Under the pieces are notes generated by a model. The model worked only from the letters and a program-made list of their open reading frames with translations. It was not told the origin of the DNA and did not search any database. 17,458 bases of DNA from Burkholderiales bacterium (GTDB taxonomy: Bacteria; Pseudomonadota; Gammaproteobacteria; Burkholderiales; SG8-39). The stretch is from the NCBI GenBank assembly GCA_025929745.1, contig JAICPQ010000014.1:1-17458 (forward strand), read 5' to 3'. This document shows positions 1-7,161 of this stretch, one piece after another. Every line of letters begins with the position of its first letter. Position 1 is the stretch's first letter. Position numbers and translations under genes: made by a program.

Positions 1-1
1 C

Positions 2-967
2 GAGTGGTTCAACCACGTGCCGCTCGCGAGGCGCATCGCGCGCGGCGTCGACGTGCGCTGTGGCGAGCACCGCGGTGTGGGCAAGACCATCGAGGAGCTG
101 AAGAGCCGCGGCGCAAAGCGCGTTGGTCTTATCGGGCCGCTCCTGGCGGCCAAGTGCCACGCGCTCGCGAAGGAGTTCGACGTCGTGCTGCTCGATGGCG
201 AGTACGTCGGTCTGCGCCTGGTGAAATCCGAGGAAGAGATCGAGTGGCTGCGCAAGGGGGCGGCGCTGAGCGATGCGGGGTTCCAGGCGCTCCTCGAGGG
301 CACCAAGCCGGGCATGAACGAGCCCGCGCTCGCCAACCTAGTCGAGCGCGCGTATGTGGGCGAAGGCGGGACGACCTTCATCCACTACATCGGCGTCACT
401 TCCATGCGCGACCCGCACATCTGCGTTCCGCCGCAATTCCCCTCCGACCGTGAGACCAAGGTGGGCGACGTGGTGTTCTGCGAGCTGTCCGCCTCGTGGT
501 GGGACTATGCGGGTCAGGTACTGCGCAGCTTCACCGTCGGTGCGGAGGCGACAGCGCTCTATCGCGAGCTTTACGCGACCGCCGAGGCGGCGTTCGACTC
601 GGTTACGGCGGCCGTAAAGCCTGGTGCAACCGCCAAGGACTTGCTCGAGGCTTCGCGCGTCATCGAAGATCGCGGCTTCACGATCTGCGACGACCTCGTG
701 CACGGCTTCGGCGGCGGTTACTTTCCGCCGATCATCGGCTCGAAAAGTCGCGGCGCCGGCCCGCTGCCCGATTTCACCCTCGAAGAGAACATGACCATCG
801 TGGTTCAGCCGAATGTGGTGACGCCCGACCACAAGGCCGGCTTGCAGGTCGGCGAGCTCATTCGCGTCGCCAAAACCGGCTTCGAGCGGCTCCACACCGC
901 ACCGCGCGGTTTCTTCCGAACTAGAGCATTGCGGAGCCGCCGTCCACGACCAGCGTCTGGCCGGTGA
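2..967 (+). CDS. M24-family (Xaa-Pro peptidase-like) protein, 5' truncated, metal ligands lost
   Basis: The reading frame is already open at the window edge, so the N-terminus (most of the creatinase-type N-terminal domain) is missing; the first possible in-window start is a GTG at 17. The C-terminal part has the M24 pita-bread layout: GDVVFCEL...GQVLRSF, then VHGFGGGY, then LEENMTIVVQPN, then GLQVGELIRVAKTG. These align without gaps to the metal-binding segments of aminopeptidase P, but the five ligands (Asp, Asp, His, Glu, Glu) become Glu (codon 482), Gln (515), Gly (713, second His of HGxxH), Gln (806) and Gly (851). Only the first His of HGxxH (701) remains. It therefore probably does not bind the dinuclear metal centre and may act as a metal-free hydrolase, as creatinase does, or as a binding protein. 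The last 15 or so residues are basic and lie antisense to the SDR gene. Confidence 0.8.
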   Translation, partial: EWFNHVPLARRIARGVDVRCGEHRGVGKTIEELKSRGAKRVGLIGPLLAAKCHALAKEFDVVLLDGEYVGLRLVKSEEEIEWLRKGAALSDAGFQALLEGTKPGMNEPALANLVERAYVGEGGTTFIHYIGVTSMRDPHICVPPQFPSDRETKVGDVVFCELSASWWDYAGQVLRSFTVGAEATALYRELYATAEAAFDSVTAAVKPGATAKDLLEASRVIEDRGFTICDDLVHGFGGGYFPPIIGSKSRGAGPLPDFTLEENMTIVVQPNVVTPDHKAGLQVGELIRVAKTGFERLHTAPRGFFRTRALRSRRPRPASGR

Positions 968-1679
968 TGAAGGCGGCGTCGGAACTTGCGAGGAAGCTTA
1001 CGGCGCCGACGAGGTCGTCCGGCGTTTCGTCGCGCGGGATGGCGCGCGATGCGCGGCTGCGCTCGCCGGCCTGAACGTGCGCAGCGTCCTTGGCGACGGT
1101 CTCCGACAGCGTGAACCCGGGTGCGAGCGCGTTGACCGTGATGCCGTCCTTGCCGAGCTCGCGCGCGAGGCCGCGCGTCATCGCGATCACCGCGCCCTTG
1201 CTCGAGATGTAGTGCAGGAAGAGCGGCACGCCTTTCAGCGGCGCGCCCGAGGCGAGGTTGATGATGCGGCCGTAGCCGCCTTTGCGCATGTGGGGCACGC
1301 AGGCGCGCGCGCAGAGCGCGGCGCCGATCACGTTCACGTCCAGCACCTTGCGCCACTCGGCGACGCCGATTTCCTCGAAGGGTTTGAGCTTGAGCGCGCT
1401 GAAGACCGCGGCGTTGTTGACGAGGATGTCGATGCGGCCGAAGGCCTTCACCGTTTCGGCGGCCCTGCGCGCGACGTCGGCTTCGCTGGAAACATCGATC
1501 TGCAACCCAAGCGTGCGGGCCGCAGTGGCTTTCGCGATCCCGGCGGCGGCTTCGCTGAAGTTCCGCAGGTCGGCGATGACGACCGCGGCGCCATCGGCGG
1601 CGAGCCGGCCCGCGAGCGCTCTTCCGATGCCGCCGCCTGCGCCAGTGACGACCGCGACTTTGCCGTTCAGCCTTTCCAC
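921..1679 (-). CDS. Short-chain dehydrogenase/reductase (classical SDR)
   Basis: A 252-residue NAD(P)(H)-dependent oxidoreductase with all classical SDR motifs: TGAGGGIG at 12-19, Asp37 at the end of beta-2 (suggests NAD over NADP), NNAA at 88-91, Asn116, Ser144, and YISSK giving Tyr157/Lys161. It ends with the usual VVDGG. The length is typical for the family. I chose the GTG at 1679 because GAGGA sits 6 bases upstream and the Rossmann motif begins right after; the frame stays open further upstream, but that stretch is antisense-like Arg-rich sequence. The start overlaps the preceding gene's stop by 13 bases, so it is the third gene of a coupled trio. The substrate cannot be told from sequence. 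Its 3' end overlaps the convergent M24 gene by 47 bases. Confidence 0.92.
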   Translation of the reverse strand: MERLNGKVAVVTGAGGGIGRALAGRLAADGAAVVIADLRNFSEAAAGIAKATAARTLGLQIDVSSEADVARRAAETVKAFGRIDILVNNAAVFSALKLKPFEEIGVAEWRKVLDVNVIGAALCARACVPHMRKGGYGRIINLASGAPLKGVPLFLHYISSKGAVIAMTRGLARELGKDGITVNALAPGFTLSETVAKDAAHVQAGERSRASRAIPRDETPDDLVGAVSFLASSDAAFITGQTLVVDGGSAML

Positions 1680-2548
1680 ACCACGTCCTCGTACGCGACG
1701 TCCCTGGATAGCAAGCCCATGTCGCGCGCGAAGCGGTTCATCGCTTCGATGCTCCGGCGCGAGATGGTCGGGTCGTAGAACGGCGCGTCGCGCCGGATGA
1801 GCTCGGCGATGAGGCTCGCTTCCGTCGGCGGAAAGAGCTTGCGGCCGACCGCGGTTGCGCGCTCCGGGTTCTTCTTGAGCGCGTCCTGTGCCGCCATGAC
1901 GGCGTTGATGGCGCTGCGCGCGACTGCGGGACGATCGCGGATCGTCTTCTCCGTCGCAACGAGCGCGGGAAAGGTATAGCCCTTCGCTTCCTCCGAACCA
2001 TCCCGGCGCGCATCGAGCAAAACCGTGCCGATTTCGTTGCGCACCGCCACCTCCGCGCCCATGCCGTTTGCCCAGAAGCCATCGAGTTTGCCGTCCGCGA
2101 GCGCTTTCGCCGCCATGAGGCCGAAAGAGGCGGTTTTCTCGATGACGCCGGGTACCGGGCCGATTTGCACGTCCTTCTGTGGATCGATTCCCGCGCGCCG
2201 CAGAAGCTGCTTCAAGCCGTCGACTGGGCCCGGCGCGGCGCCGATGCGCAGGCCGCGCACAGCGGAAAGGTCGCGTTTGCGCGCCTTGAGATCGCTGCGC
2301 ACGACAAGAAACCAGTACATGTGCTGGGCGAGGGCGCACAGGAGCCGCCCGCCTTGCCAGTCCTTGAAGGCGTAGAGCGCGGCATGCGCGGCGCCGCCGA
2401 CGAAATCGAGCCTGCCGTCGCGTAGCTCCTCGTAGGTCTTCGTGACCGGATAGAGCAGCTCGAGCTCGGCATCAAGCAAGCCGAGCTCGACCGCAGCGAC
2501 GAGCGGGAAGTACGACGGCGAGATCAGGTCCGGGATCGCGACCTTCAT
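1667..2548 (-). CDS. NMT1/SsuA-like substrate-binding-fold protein without signal peptide
   Basis: A 293-residue protein of the type-2 periplasmic-binding-protein fold seen in nitrate/sulfonate/thiamine-precursor binding proteins (SsuA/THI5-like). The N-terminus MKVAIPDLISPSYFPLVAA enters the first beta strand at once, and the middle has the LSAVRGLRIG and GKLDGFWANG segments expected of the two lobes. There is no signal peptide or lipobox, which is odd for a transport binding protein; a cytosolic role is possible, since some enzymes such as 4,5-dihydroxyphthalate decarboxylase share the fold. The ATG at 2548 overlaps the TGA of the upstream Bug gene (ATGA), so translation is probably coupled. 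No permease or ATPase gene is nearby. The ligand is unknown. Confidence 0.78.
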   Translation of the reverse strand: MKVAIPDLISPSYFPLVAAVELGLLDAELELLYPVTKTYEELRDGRLDFVGGAAHAALYAFKDWQGGRLLCALAQHMYWFLVVRSDLKARKRDLSAVRGLRIGAAPGPVDGLKQLLRRAGIDPQKDVQIGPVPGVIEKTASFGLMAAKALADGKLDGFWANGMGAEVAVRNEIGTVLLDARRDGSEEAKGYTFPALVATEKTIRDRPAVARSAINAVMAAQDALKKNPERATAVGRKLFPPTEASLIAELIRRDAPFYDPTISRRSIEAMNRFARDMGLLSRDVAYEDVVWKG

Positions 2549-3498
2549 CTCATGCCGGCTGCGTTCACGGCTTCCTTCCAGATGGCGATGTCTTCGCGCA
2601 TTGTCTGCGCGAACTGCGCCGGCGTTCCGCAAACCGGATCGACGCCGATCTTGTTCAGCCGTTCGACGAAAGCGGCGTCCTTGCAAGCGGCGCCGATCTC
2701 GCGCGCGATGCGCTCGATGACTTCGCGCGGCGTGGCGGCGGGCGCGACGTAGCCGTTCCAGGTCTCGGTGCGAAAGCCGGGAAAGCCCTGCTCGGCGACG
2801 GTCGGCACCTGCGGGAGCTGGGGCGCGCGGCTTTCACCGGAGACGGCGAGCACCTTGATGCGGCCGCCGCCGGAGTGCGGAATAAGCTCGTTCAGGTTGC
2901 CGAAATAGCAGGGCACGTGGCCCGCGAGAACATCAGCCATCGCGGGTCCGCCGCCCTTATAGAGCACCGGCTCCATCTTCAGTCCCGCGCGCGCAAGGAA
3001 CAGCGCCATGGTCAGGTGGCCCACCGAGCCCGCGCCCGCCGAGGCGAAGCTGAGCTGGCCTTGCCGTTCCTTCACATGGGCGACGAATTCACGCAGATCC
3101 CTGGCGGGTATCTTTTCGTTGCAGCCGAGGGCGAAGGGATTCGTGCCGACGATCGAGATCGGCGCAAAGTCCTTGAGCGGGTCGTACGCGATCTTCTGCA
3201 CGTGCGGGACGACCGCGAGCTGCGGCGCCGCTGCGGAAAGCAGCGTGTAGCCGTCGGGCTCCGCGCGCGCGACGAATTCGGCGGCGATGGCGCCGCTCGC
3301 ACCGGGCCGGTTCTCGGCGACCACCGGCTGCCCGAGCCGCGGCGTGAGCCAGTCCGCCGTCATGCGCGCGATGGAATCCGTGACACCGCCGGGCGGGAAG
3401 GGGACGACCACTTTCACCGCACGCTGCGGCCAGGACTGTGCGGTGGCGAAGGCCGGGCACAGCAATGCAGCGGCGACGAACCACTTGAGTGCAGGCAT
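2545..3498 (-). CDS. Bug/TctC-family periplasmic substrate-binding protein (first copy)
   Basis: A 317-residue exported solute-binding protein of the Bug (Bordetella uptake gene)/TctC family, the extracytoplasmic receptor type of tripartite tricarboxylate transporters. The N-terminus has a hydrophobic signal peptide ending near AFATA|QSWP. The mature protein shows the family pattern: WPQRAVKVVVPFPPGG, VVAENRPGASG, the EPDGYTLL turn and, near the C-terminus, VPTVAEQGFPGF. The ATG at 3498 has a strong GGAGG five bases upstream. It heads the coupled trio with the NMT1-like protein and the SDR. No TctA/TctB membrane subunit lies nearby, which is usual for the many orphan Bug genes of Burkholderiales. 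The ligand, often a carboxylate, cannot be predicted. Confidence 0.93.
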   Translation of the reverse strand: MPALKWFVAAALLCPAFATAQSWPQRAVKVVVPFPPGGVTDSIARMTADWLTPRLGQPVVAENRPGASGAIAAEFVARAEPDGYTLLSAAAPQLAVVPHVQKIAYDPLKDFAPISIVGTNPFALGCNEKIPARDLREFVAHVKERQGQLSFASAGAGSVGHLTMALFLARAGLKMEPVLYKGGGPAMADVLAGHVPCYFGNLNELIPHSGGGRIKVLAVSGESRAPQLPQVPTVAEQGFPGFRTETWNGYVAPAATPREVIERIAREIGAACKDAAFVERLNKIGVDPVCGTPAQFAQTMREDIAIWKEAVNAAGMR

Positions 3499-3515
3499 GA
3501 GCTCCTCCGACGGTC

Positions 3516-3523
3516 AGTATAAT
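3516..3523. promoter_or_regulatory. Candidate bidirectional promoter core (overlapping -10 elements)
   Basis: AGTATAAT in the 36-bp divergent gap reads TATAAT on the + strand (3518-3523, a perfect -10) and TATACT on the - strand (3521-3516). No convincing -35 hexamer is visible for either direction. Initiation from the + element would fall around 3530, only a few bases before the monooxygenase ATG at 3535. Assigned by inspection only. Confidence 0.45.
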
Positions 3524-3534
3524 CGCCGCGAAAA

Positions 3535-4692
3535 ATGCAGCGCAGAAACGTCATCGTCGTCGGCGCGGGCCCGGTCGGCACGGTGGCGGCGCTGGCCTGC
3601 GCGCGCCGTGGGCTGACGGTCACGCTGCTCGAGGCGCAGGAGCGCATCGACGACAGTCCGCGCGCTTCGACCACGCAACCGCCGACGCTCGAGATCCTGG
3701 CCGAGCTCGGCCTGATCGATGAATACCTGCGCGTCGGCCTTGTCTCGCGCACCTTCCAGTTCTGGGATCGCGCGACGCTCAAGCTCATCGCGGAGTTCGA
3801 CTTCGCGCGCCTCGCTGGCGAAACGGCGTATCCGTTCGTCGTGCAGACCGAGCAGCACAAGCTCGCGAACATGGCGATCGTGCGCCTACGAGCCATGGCA
3901 AATGCCGAGGTGCGCATGGGCGCCCGGGTCACCACGGTGACACAGGACGCAGAAAGCGCGACGGTGGACGTGAACCAGGAGAGCCTGGTCGCCGACTATG
4001 TGATCGGCGCCGACGGCGGACGCAGCACCGTGCGCAAGTCTCTCGGCATCGAGTTCGACGGCTACACCTGGCCCGAGCGATTTCTCGTCATCACCACGAG
4101 GTTCGATTTCCAGGCCGCGCTTGGTTGCTGCCTGCGGAATTACATGGCCGATCCGGAGGAGTGGACGAACCTCTTCAAGGTCGCGGGCGATGATCTCAAG
4201 GGCCGCTGGCGCGCGGTGTACAACACGCGCGCGGAGGAGTCGGACGCCGAAGCGCTTTCCGATGCGGCGGTGCGCGCGCGCCTATCGCGTATCTCTGTAC
4301 CCGAGAGCGAGCGCCATTACCTGCATCTCAACCTGTACGCCGTGCATCAGCGCGTGGCCAAGAGCTTTCGCATCGGCCGCATATTCCTGTGTGGCGATGC
4401 GGCGCACGTCAATAATCCGATCGGGGGCCTGGGACTCAATAGCGGCATCCACGAGGCCTGGCACCTCGCGAATCTCCTGAAGAGCGGCGGCGACCTGGAT
4501 TCCTACGAGCGCATCCGGCGGCCGCTCAACATCAAGTACGTTCAGGAGCAGACGATCGCGAACAAGAAACGCCTGGAGGAGCGCGATCCGGCGCAGCGCG
4601 CCCAACGCTTCGAGGAGCTGCGCGCCATGGCGGATGATGCAAAGCGCCACAAGGCGTTCCTCATGCGCGCAGCGCTCCTCGAAAAGAGCTAG
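3535..4692 (+). CDS. FAD-dependent aromatic-ring-type monooxygenase (class A, FAD_binding_3)
   Basis: A 385-residue flavoprotein hydroxylase-like protein. The Rossmann GAGPVG is at residues 10-15, the DG motif GADGGRS at 158-164 (Asp160) and the FAD-ribityl GD motif LCGDAAHVNNPIGG around Asp288, followed by the GLNSGIHEAWHLANLL helix. These define the PHBH/MhpA/TfdB group, which uses NAD(P)H and O2 to hydroxylate aromatic substrates. It lacks the C-terminal thioredoxin-like domain of phenol hydroxylase and TfdB and is shorter than MhpA. The ATG at 3535 is the first in frame and is followed directly by the FAD motif; no Shine-Dalgarno is visible, and a -10 lies only 12 bases upstream. Its stop shares a CTAG with the stop of the convergent aldehyde dehydrogenase. 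The substrate is unknown. Confidence 0.92.
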   Translation: MQRRNVIVVGAGPVGTVAALACARRGLTVTLLEAQERIDDSPRASTTQPPTLEILAELGLIDEYLRVGLVSRTFQFWDRATLKLIAEFDFARLAGETAYPFVVQTEQHKLANMAIVRLRAMANAEVRMGARVTTVTQDAESATVDVNQESLVADYVIGADGGRSTVRKSLGIEFDGYTWPERFLVITTRFDFQAALGCCLRNYMADPEEWTNLFKVAGDDLKGRWRAVYNTRAEESDAEALSDAAVRARLSRISVPESERHYLHLNLYAVHQRVAKSFRIGRIFLCGDAAHVNNPIGGLGLNSGIHEAWHLANLLKSGGDLDSYERIRRPLNIKYVQEQTIANKKRLEERDPAQRAQRFEELRAMADDAKRHKAFLMRAALLEKS

Positions 4693-6200
4693 GCCTTGCC
4701 GAGGATTCTTGCGATGACCGGGCGCGAGCCTTCCAGCGCGACGCGCTGCATGTAAAGCGCGAGGCCCCGCGGTCCGCCGAGCTCCTCGCCGCCGCCCGCG
4801 CGTCCCGGTCCGCCGTGCACGAGCTGCGGCAGCACGGTGCCGGGACCGGGGGAGAGCTCGATCTTCGGGTGCCCAAGGAAGATGCGCCCGTGATGCGGCG
4901 CGAGCTCCATCACGGTGCGCTCGATGAAATCCTGGTCTTCCGAGTAAACCGAAGAGACGAGGCCCCCATTCCCGCGGGCAACGATCTCGGCCGGGTTGCT
5001 GGAATAGCGGATGAGCGCGGCGACCGGGCCGAAGACCTCCCGCTCGTGCACCGCTTCTGCGGGCTCTTCAATGAGCGTGGGCGACATGAAGAAGCCCTTG
5101 CTGCCCACCGGCGCAGGACCGCCGAAGGCGTGACGCCCGCCGAGCACGCGCACCCCTTCGCGCGCATCGGCGAGCTGCTCGCGGCTTGCGAGCGGGCCCA
5201 TGCGCGTGTCCTCGTATTTTGGATCGCCGACGCGCACCGCGCCGAGGAGCTCGACCAGGTCCTGCTTCACCGAGCCGTACCATTCCTGCGGCACGAGGAT
5301 GCGCCGGATCGCGGTGCACTTCTGTCCCGCCTTCTGCGTCATGTCCCGCACCACGTCCTTCAGGAAAAGCTCGTACATGTCGCTGCGCGGCTCGACATCG
5401 GGCCCGAGCACCGCGGCATTAAGGCTGTCGGCTTCGATGTTGACGCGCACCGCGTGGCGCACGACGTTTCTTGAGGAGCGGATCTGCGCGCCGGTTTCGC
5501 CCGAGCCGGTGAAGGCGACGACGTCCTGCGCGCCGAGGTGCGTGACGAGATCGCGCGCCGAGCCGACCAGGAAGGAGAGCGTGCCCTCCGGCGCGAGCTT
5601 GCGCTCGACGATGATCTGCATAATGCGATGAGCGACCATCGCCGAGCTTGTGGCGGGCTTCGAAAGCACGGGCATGCCGGCAAGCAGCGCGACGGCCGCT
5701 TTTTCGGCGAATCCCCAGGCGGGGAAATTGAAAGCGTTGATAAGGACGGCGACACCACGGCGCGGCACCGCGACATGCTGGCCGTGGAAGCGCGCCGAGC
5801 GGCCGAGCTGGATGCCTTCGCCGTCGACCAGGAACCGTGCTGCGCCAAGGCTCAAGCCGGTTTCGGAGTACGCGAGAAGCGTGGCGATCGCGCCGTCAAC
5901 GTCGAACTTGGCGTCCGAGCGCGTGTTTCCGCCGTTCGCGATGGCGAGATCGAGCAACGCCTCGCGCTCACCTTGCATCGCGTCGGCGATTGCCTTCAGC
6001 ATCGCACCGCGCTCGGCGAAGGTCATCGCCCGCAGCGCCGGCCCGCCGACGGTACGCGCATGCCGGAGGGCAGCGTCGAGATCGATACCTTCGCTCGACG
6101 CCCGCGCGAGCGGCTCTTCCGTCGTCGGATTGAGCAGCGTATGCGCAGCGCCGGTTCCGGCTACCCAGCGCGCGCCGACGTAGCTCGCCAACTCCAGCAT
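4689..6200 (-). CDS. BoxD/PaaZ-type CoA-linked semialdehyde dehydrogenase
   Basis: A 503-residue aldehyde dehydrogenase. The active site is complete: Asn158 in NAFNFPAWG, Lys181 in LSKPAT, Glu256 in NIEADSLN and the nucleophile Cys295 in KAGQKCTAIRR. The C-terminal PQLVHGGPGRAGGGEELGG block is characteristic of the ALDH domain of PaaZ and of BoxD (3,4-dehydroadipyl-CoA semialdehyde dehydrogenase of the aerobic benzoyl-CoA pathway). There is no C-terminal MaoC-like hydratase domain, so it is not full-length PaaZ; the length suits BoxD better. It would oxidise a ring-cleavage semialdehyde-CoA to the acid with NAD(P)+. No boxABC or paa genes are in the window, so the pathway is not certain. It follows the lipoprotein gene after 21 bases, with no good Shine-Dalgarno next to the ATG. 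Confidence 0.88.
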   Translation of the reverse strand: MLELASYVGARWVAGTGAAHTLLNPTTEEPLARASSEGIDLDAALRHARTVGGPALRAMTFAERGAMLKAIADAMQGEREALLDLAIANGGNTRSDAKFDVDGAIATLLAYSETGLSLGAARFLVDGEGIQLGRSARFHGQHVAVPRRGVAVLINAFNFPAWGFAEKAAVALLAGMPVLSKPATSSAMVAHRIMQIIVERKLAPEGTLSFLVGSARDLVTHLGAQDVVAFTGSGETGAQIRSSRNVVRHAVRVNIEADSLNAAVLGPDVEPRSDMYELFLKDVVRDMTQKAGQKCTAIRRILVPQEWYGSVKQDLVELLGAVRVGDPKYEDTRMGPLASREQLADAREGVRVLGGRHAFGGPAPVGSKGFFMSPTLIEEPAEAVHEREVFGPVAALIRYSSNPAEIVARGNGGLVSSVYSEDQDFIERTVMELAPHHGRIFLGHPKIELSPGPGTVLPQLVHGGPGRAGGGEELGGPRGLALYMQRVALEGSRPVIARILGKA

Positions 6201-6221
6201 GCTGGGAGTGTACTTCCCGCG

Positions 6222-6758
6222 CTACTGCGCGCGATAGTCGGGTGGTGCTTCCGCCGGCGGCTGGCCCGGCGGCGGTGGAGGCGGCGGGGTGCGCGCCGCT
6301 GAAGTGGACGCGCTCGTGGTCGGGCGCGCGTCGGAATAGCGACCGGCGACCGGCACGCGGTGGCCTCTCGCGTACATGCACTGCGTGAAAGCGTTGTCAT
6401 AGCGCCGCTGCAGCGAGCCCGCCGCTGCGTACGATGTTTCCGTGCCGACAATCGAGCCGCCAGCAAGTCCGACGCCCGCGCCGATGGCCGCGCCTTCGCC
6501 GCCGCCGAGCGCTGCGCCGACCACGGTGCCGATCGCCGTGCCTACGACGGCGCTCTTCACGGCCTGATCGCTCGCCGCCTGCTCGGTCGTCTTGGGACCG
6601 ATCTGCGATTGTGCGTAGCCGCGGCATTCCTGCTCATCGAATCGGAACTGGTCGAAGTTCTTACCGGTCCCGGGCAACACGAGGATGCTCGGGCCGCTGG
6701 GCGGCACTGCCGCGCAGCCGGTGGCGAGCACCGCCGCGATGATCGAAAGCTTTTTCAT
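6222..6758 (-). CDS. Glycine-zipper outer-membrane-type lipoprotein
   Basis: A 178-residue small envelope protein. It starts MKKLSIIAAVLATGC, a short signal peptide with a lipobox-like LATGC placing the lipidated Cys at 15. Residues 70-105 form a long glycine zipper (repeated GxxxG spacings such as VVGTAIGTVVGAALGGG), which can pack into a membrane-embedded helical hairpin. A conserved-looking QCMYARGH block follows, then a Pro-rich tail with seven consecutive prolines. The ATG at 6758 overlaps the TGA of the upstream exported-protein gene (ATGA), so the two are probably translationally coupled. Similar small proteins are common in proteobacteria as envelope lipoproteins of unclear role. The frame is open further upstream, but that overlaps the previous gene and lacks a signal sequence. 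Confidence 0.85.
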   Translation of the reverse strand: MKKLSIIAAVLATGCAAVPPSGPSILVLPGTGKNFDQFRFDEQECRGYAQSQIGPKTTEQAASDQAVKSAVVGTAIGTVVGAALGGGEGAAIGAGVGLAGGSIVGTETSYAAAGSLQRRYDNAFTQCMYARGHRVPVAGRYSDARPTTSASTSAARTPPPPPPPGQPPAEAPPDYRAQ

Positions 6759-7114
6759 CTTGAAGGCGCCGGAGGCACGCGCTGCCAGCCGGCCGGACAT
6801 TCCTTCACGTAGGGGTAATAGCCCTTTGAAGCATCGCAGTAGTACCACCAGTTACCCGAGTCGGCGCGCGGCGCGCTGGTCGCCGCACCGCCCTGCTCGA
6901 TGTAGGTCACCGGTTCGCGCACCACGACGGCGGGCGACGGGTAGTAGTAATACGGAGGCGGGTAGTACCACGGCCCCCAATACGGCCCCCAGCCCCAGTA
7001 CGGGTACCCGAAGCCGACGCCGATACTGACCCGCCCGCCGCCATGGGCCTCGGCCGGCTCGCTTGCCAGTACGCCTGCAAGCGCAACCAGTAACGCTAAA
7101 GCTGCGGTACGCAT
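6755..7114 (-). CDS. Small exported Tyr/Trp/Pro-rich protein with C-terminal two-Cys motif
   Basis: A 119-residue protein. Residues 1-23 are a clear signal peptide with probable cleavage at AEA|HGGG. The mature part is low complexity, rich in Tyr, Trp, Gly and Pro (GFGYPYWGWGPYWGPWYY, then PPPYYYYP), and ends with WWYYCDASKGYYPYVKECP followed by AGWQRVPP. That terminal two-cysteine block recurs in many small proteobacterial envelope proteins and may form a disulfide; no function is established that I can name. The ATG at 7114 directly abuts a stem-loop (7115-7139), and no Shine-Dalgarno is visible. It is coupled by ATGA overlap to the glycine-zipper lipoprotein gene, which suggests that the pair act together in the envelope. 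Confidence 0.83.
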   Translation of the reverse strand: MRTAALALLVALAGVLASEPAEAHGGGRVSIGVGFGYPYWGWGPYWGPWYYPPPYYYYPSPAVVVREPVTYIEQGGAATSAPRADSGNWWYYCDASKGYYPYVKECPAGWQRVPPAPSR

Positions 7115-7139
7115 CGCGCTCTAGCGTACACCGAGCGCG
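7115..7139 (-). other. Stem-loop abutting a start codon
   Basis: CGCGCTC (7115-7121) and GAGCGCG (7133-7139) form a 7-bp stem with an 11-base loop. It lies in the 47-bp gap between the peroxiredoxin stop and the next ATG at 7114, with no T-run. In mRNA of the - strand it would sit immediately before the start codon, so it could attenuate readthrough or limit ribosome access. No experimental support is available. Confidence 0.4.
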
Positions 7140-7161
7140 CGGCCGAATACGTAACCGATTG

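Noticed and set aside
921..2339. Possible large fusion protein with an Arg-rich N-terminal region ahead of the SDR
   Set aside because: The upstream part lies fully inside the NMT1/SsuA-like gene in another frame and has no motif. A GTG with GAGGA 6 bases upstream at 1679 explains the SDR start.
6201..6221. GGGAGTGTACTTCCC imperfect palindrome before the aldehyde dehydrogenase as a terminator
   Set aside because: The stem is only four to five base pairs with no T-run, and the genes on both sides run in the same direction; too weak to call.
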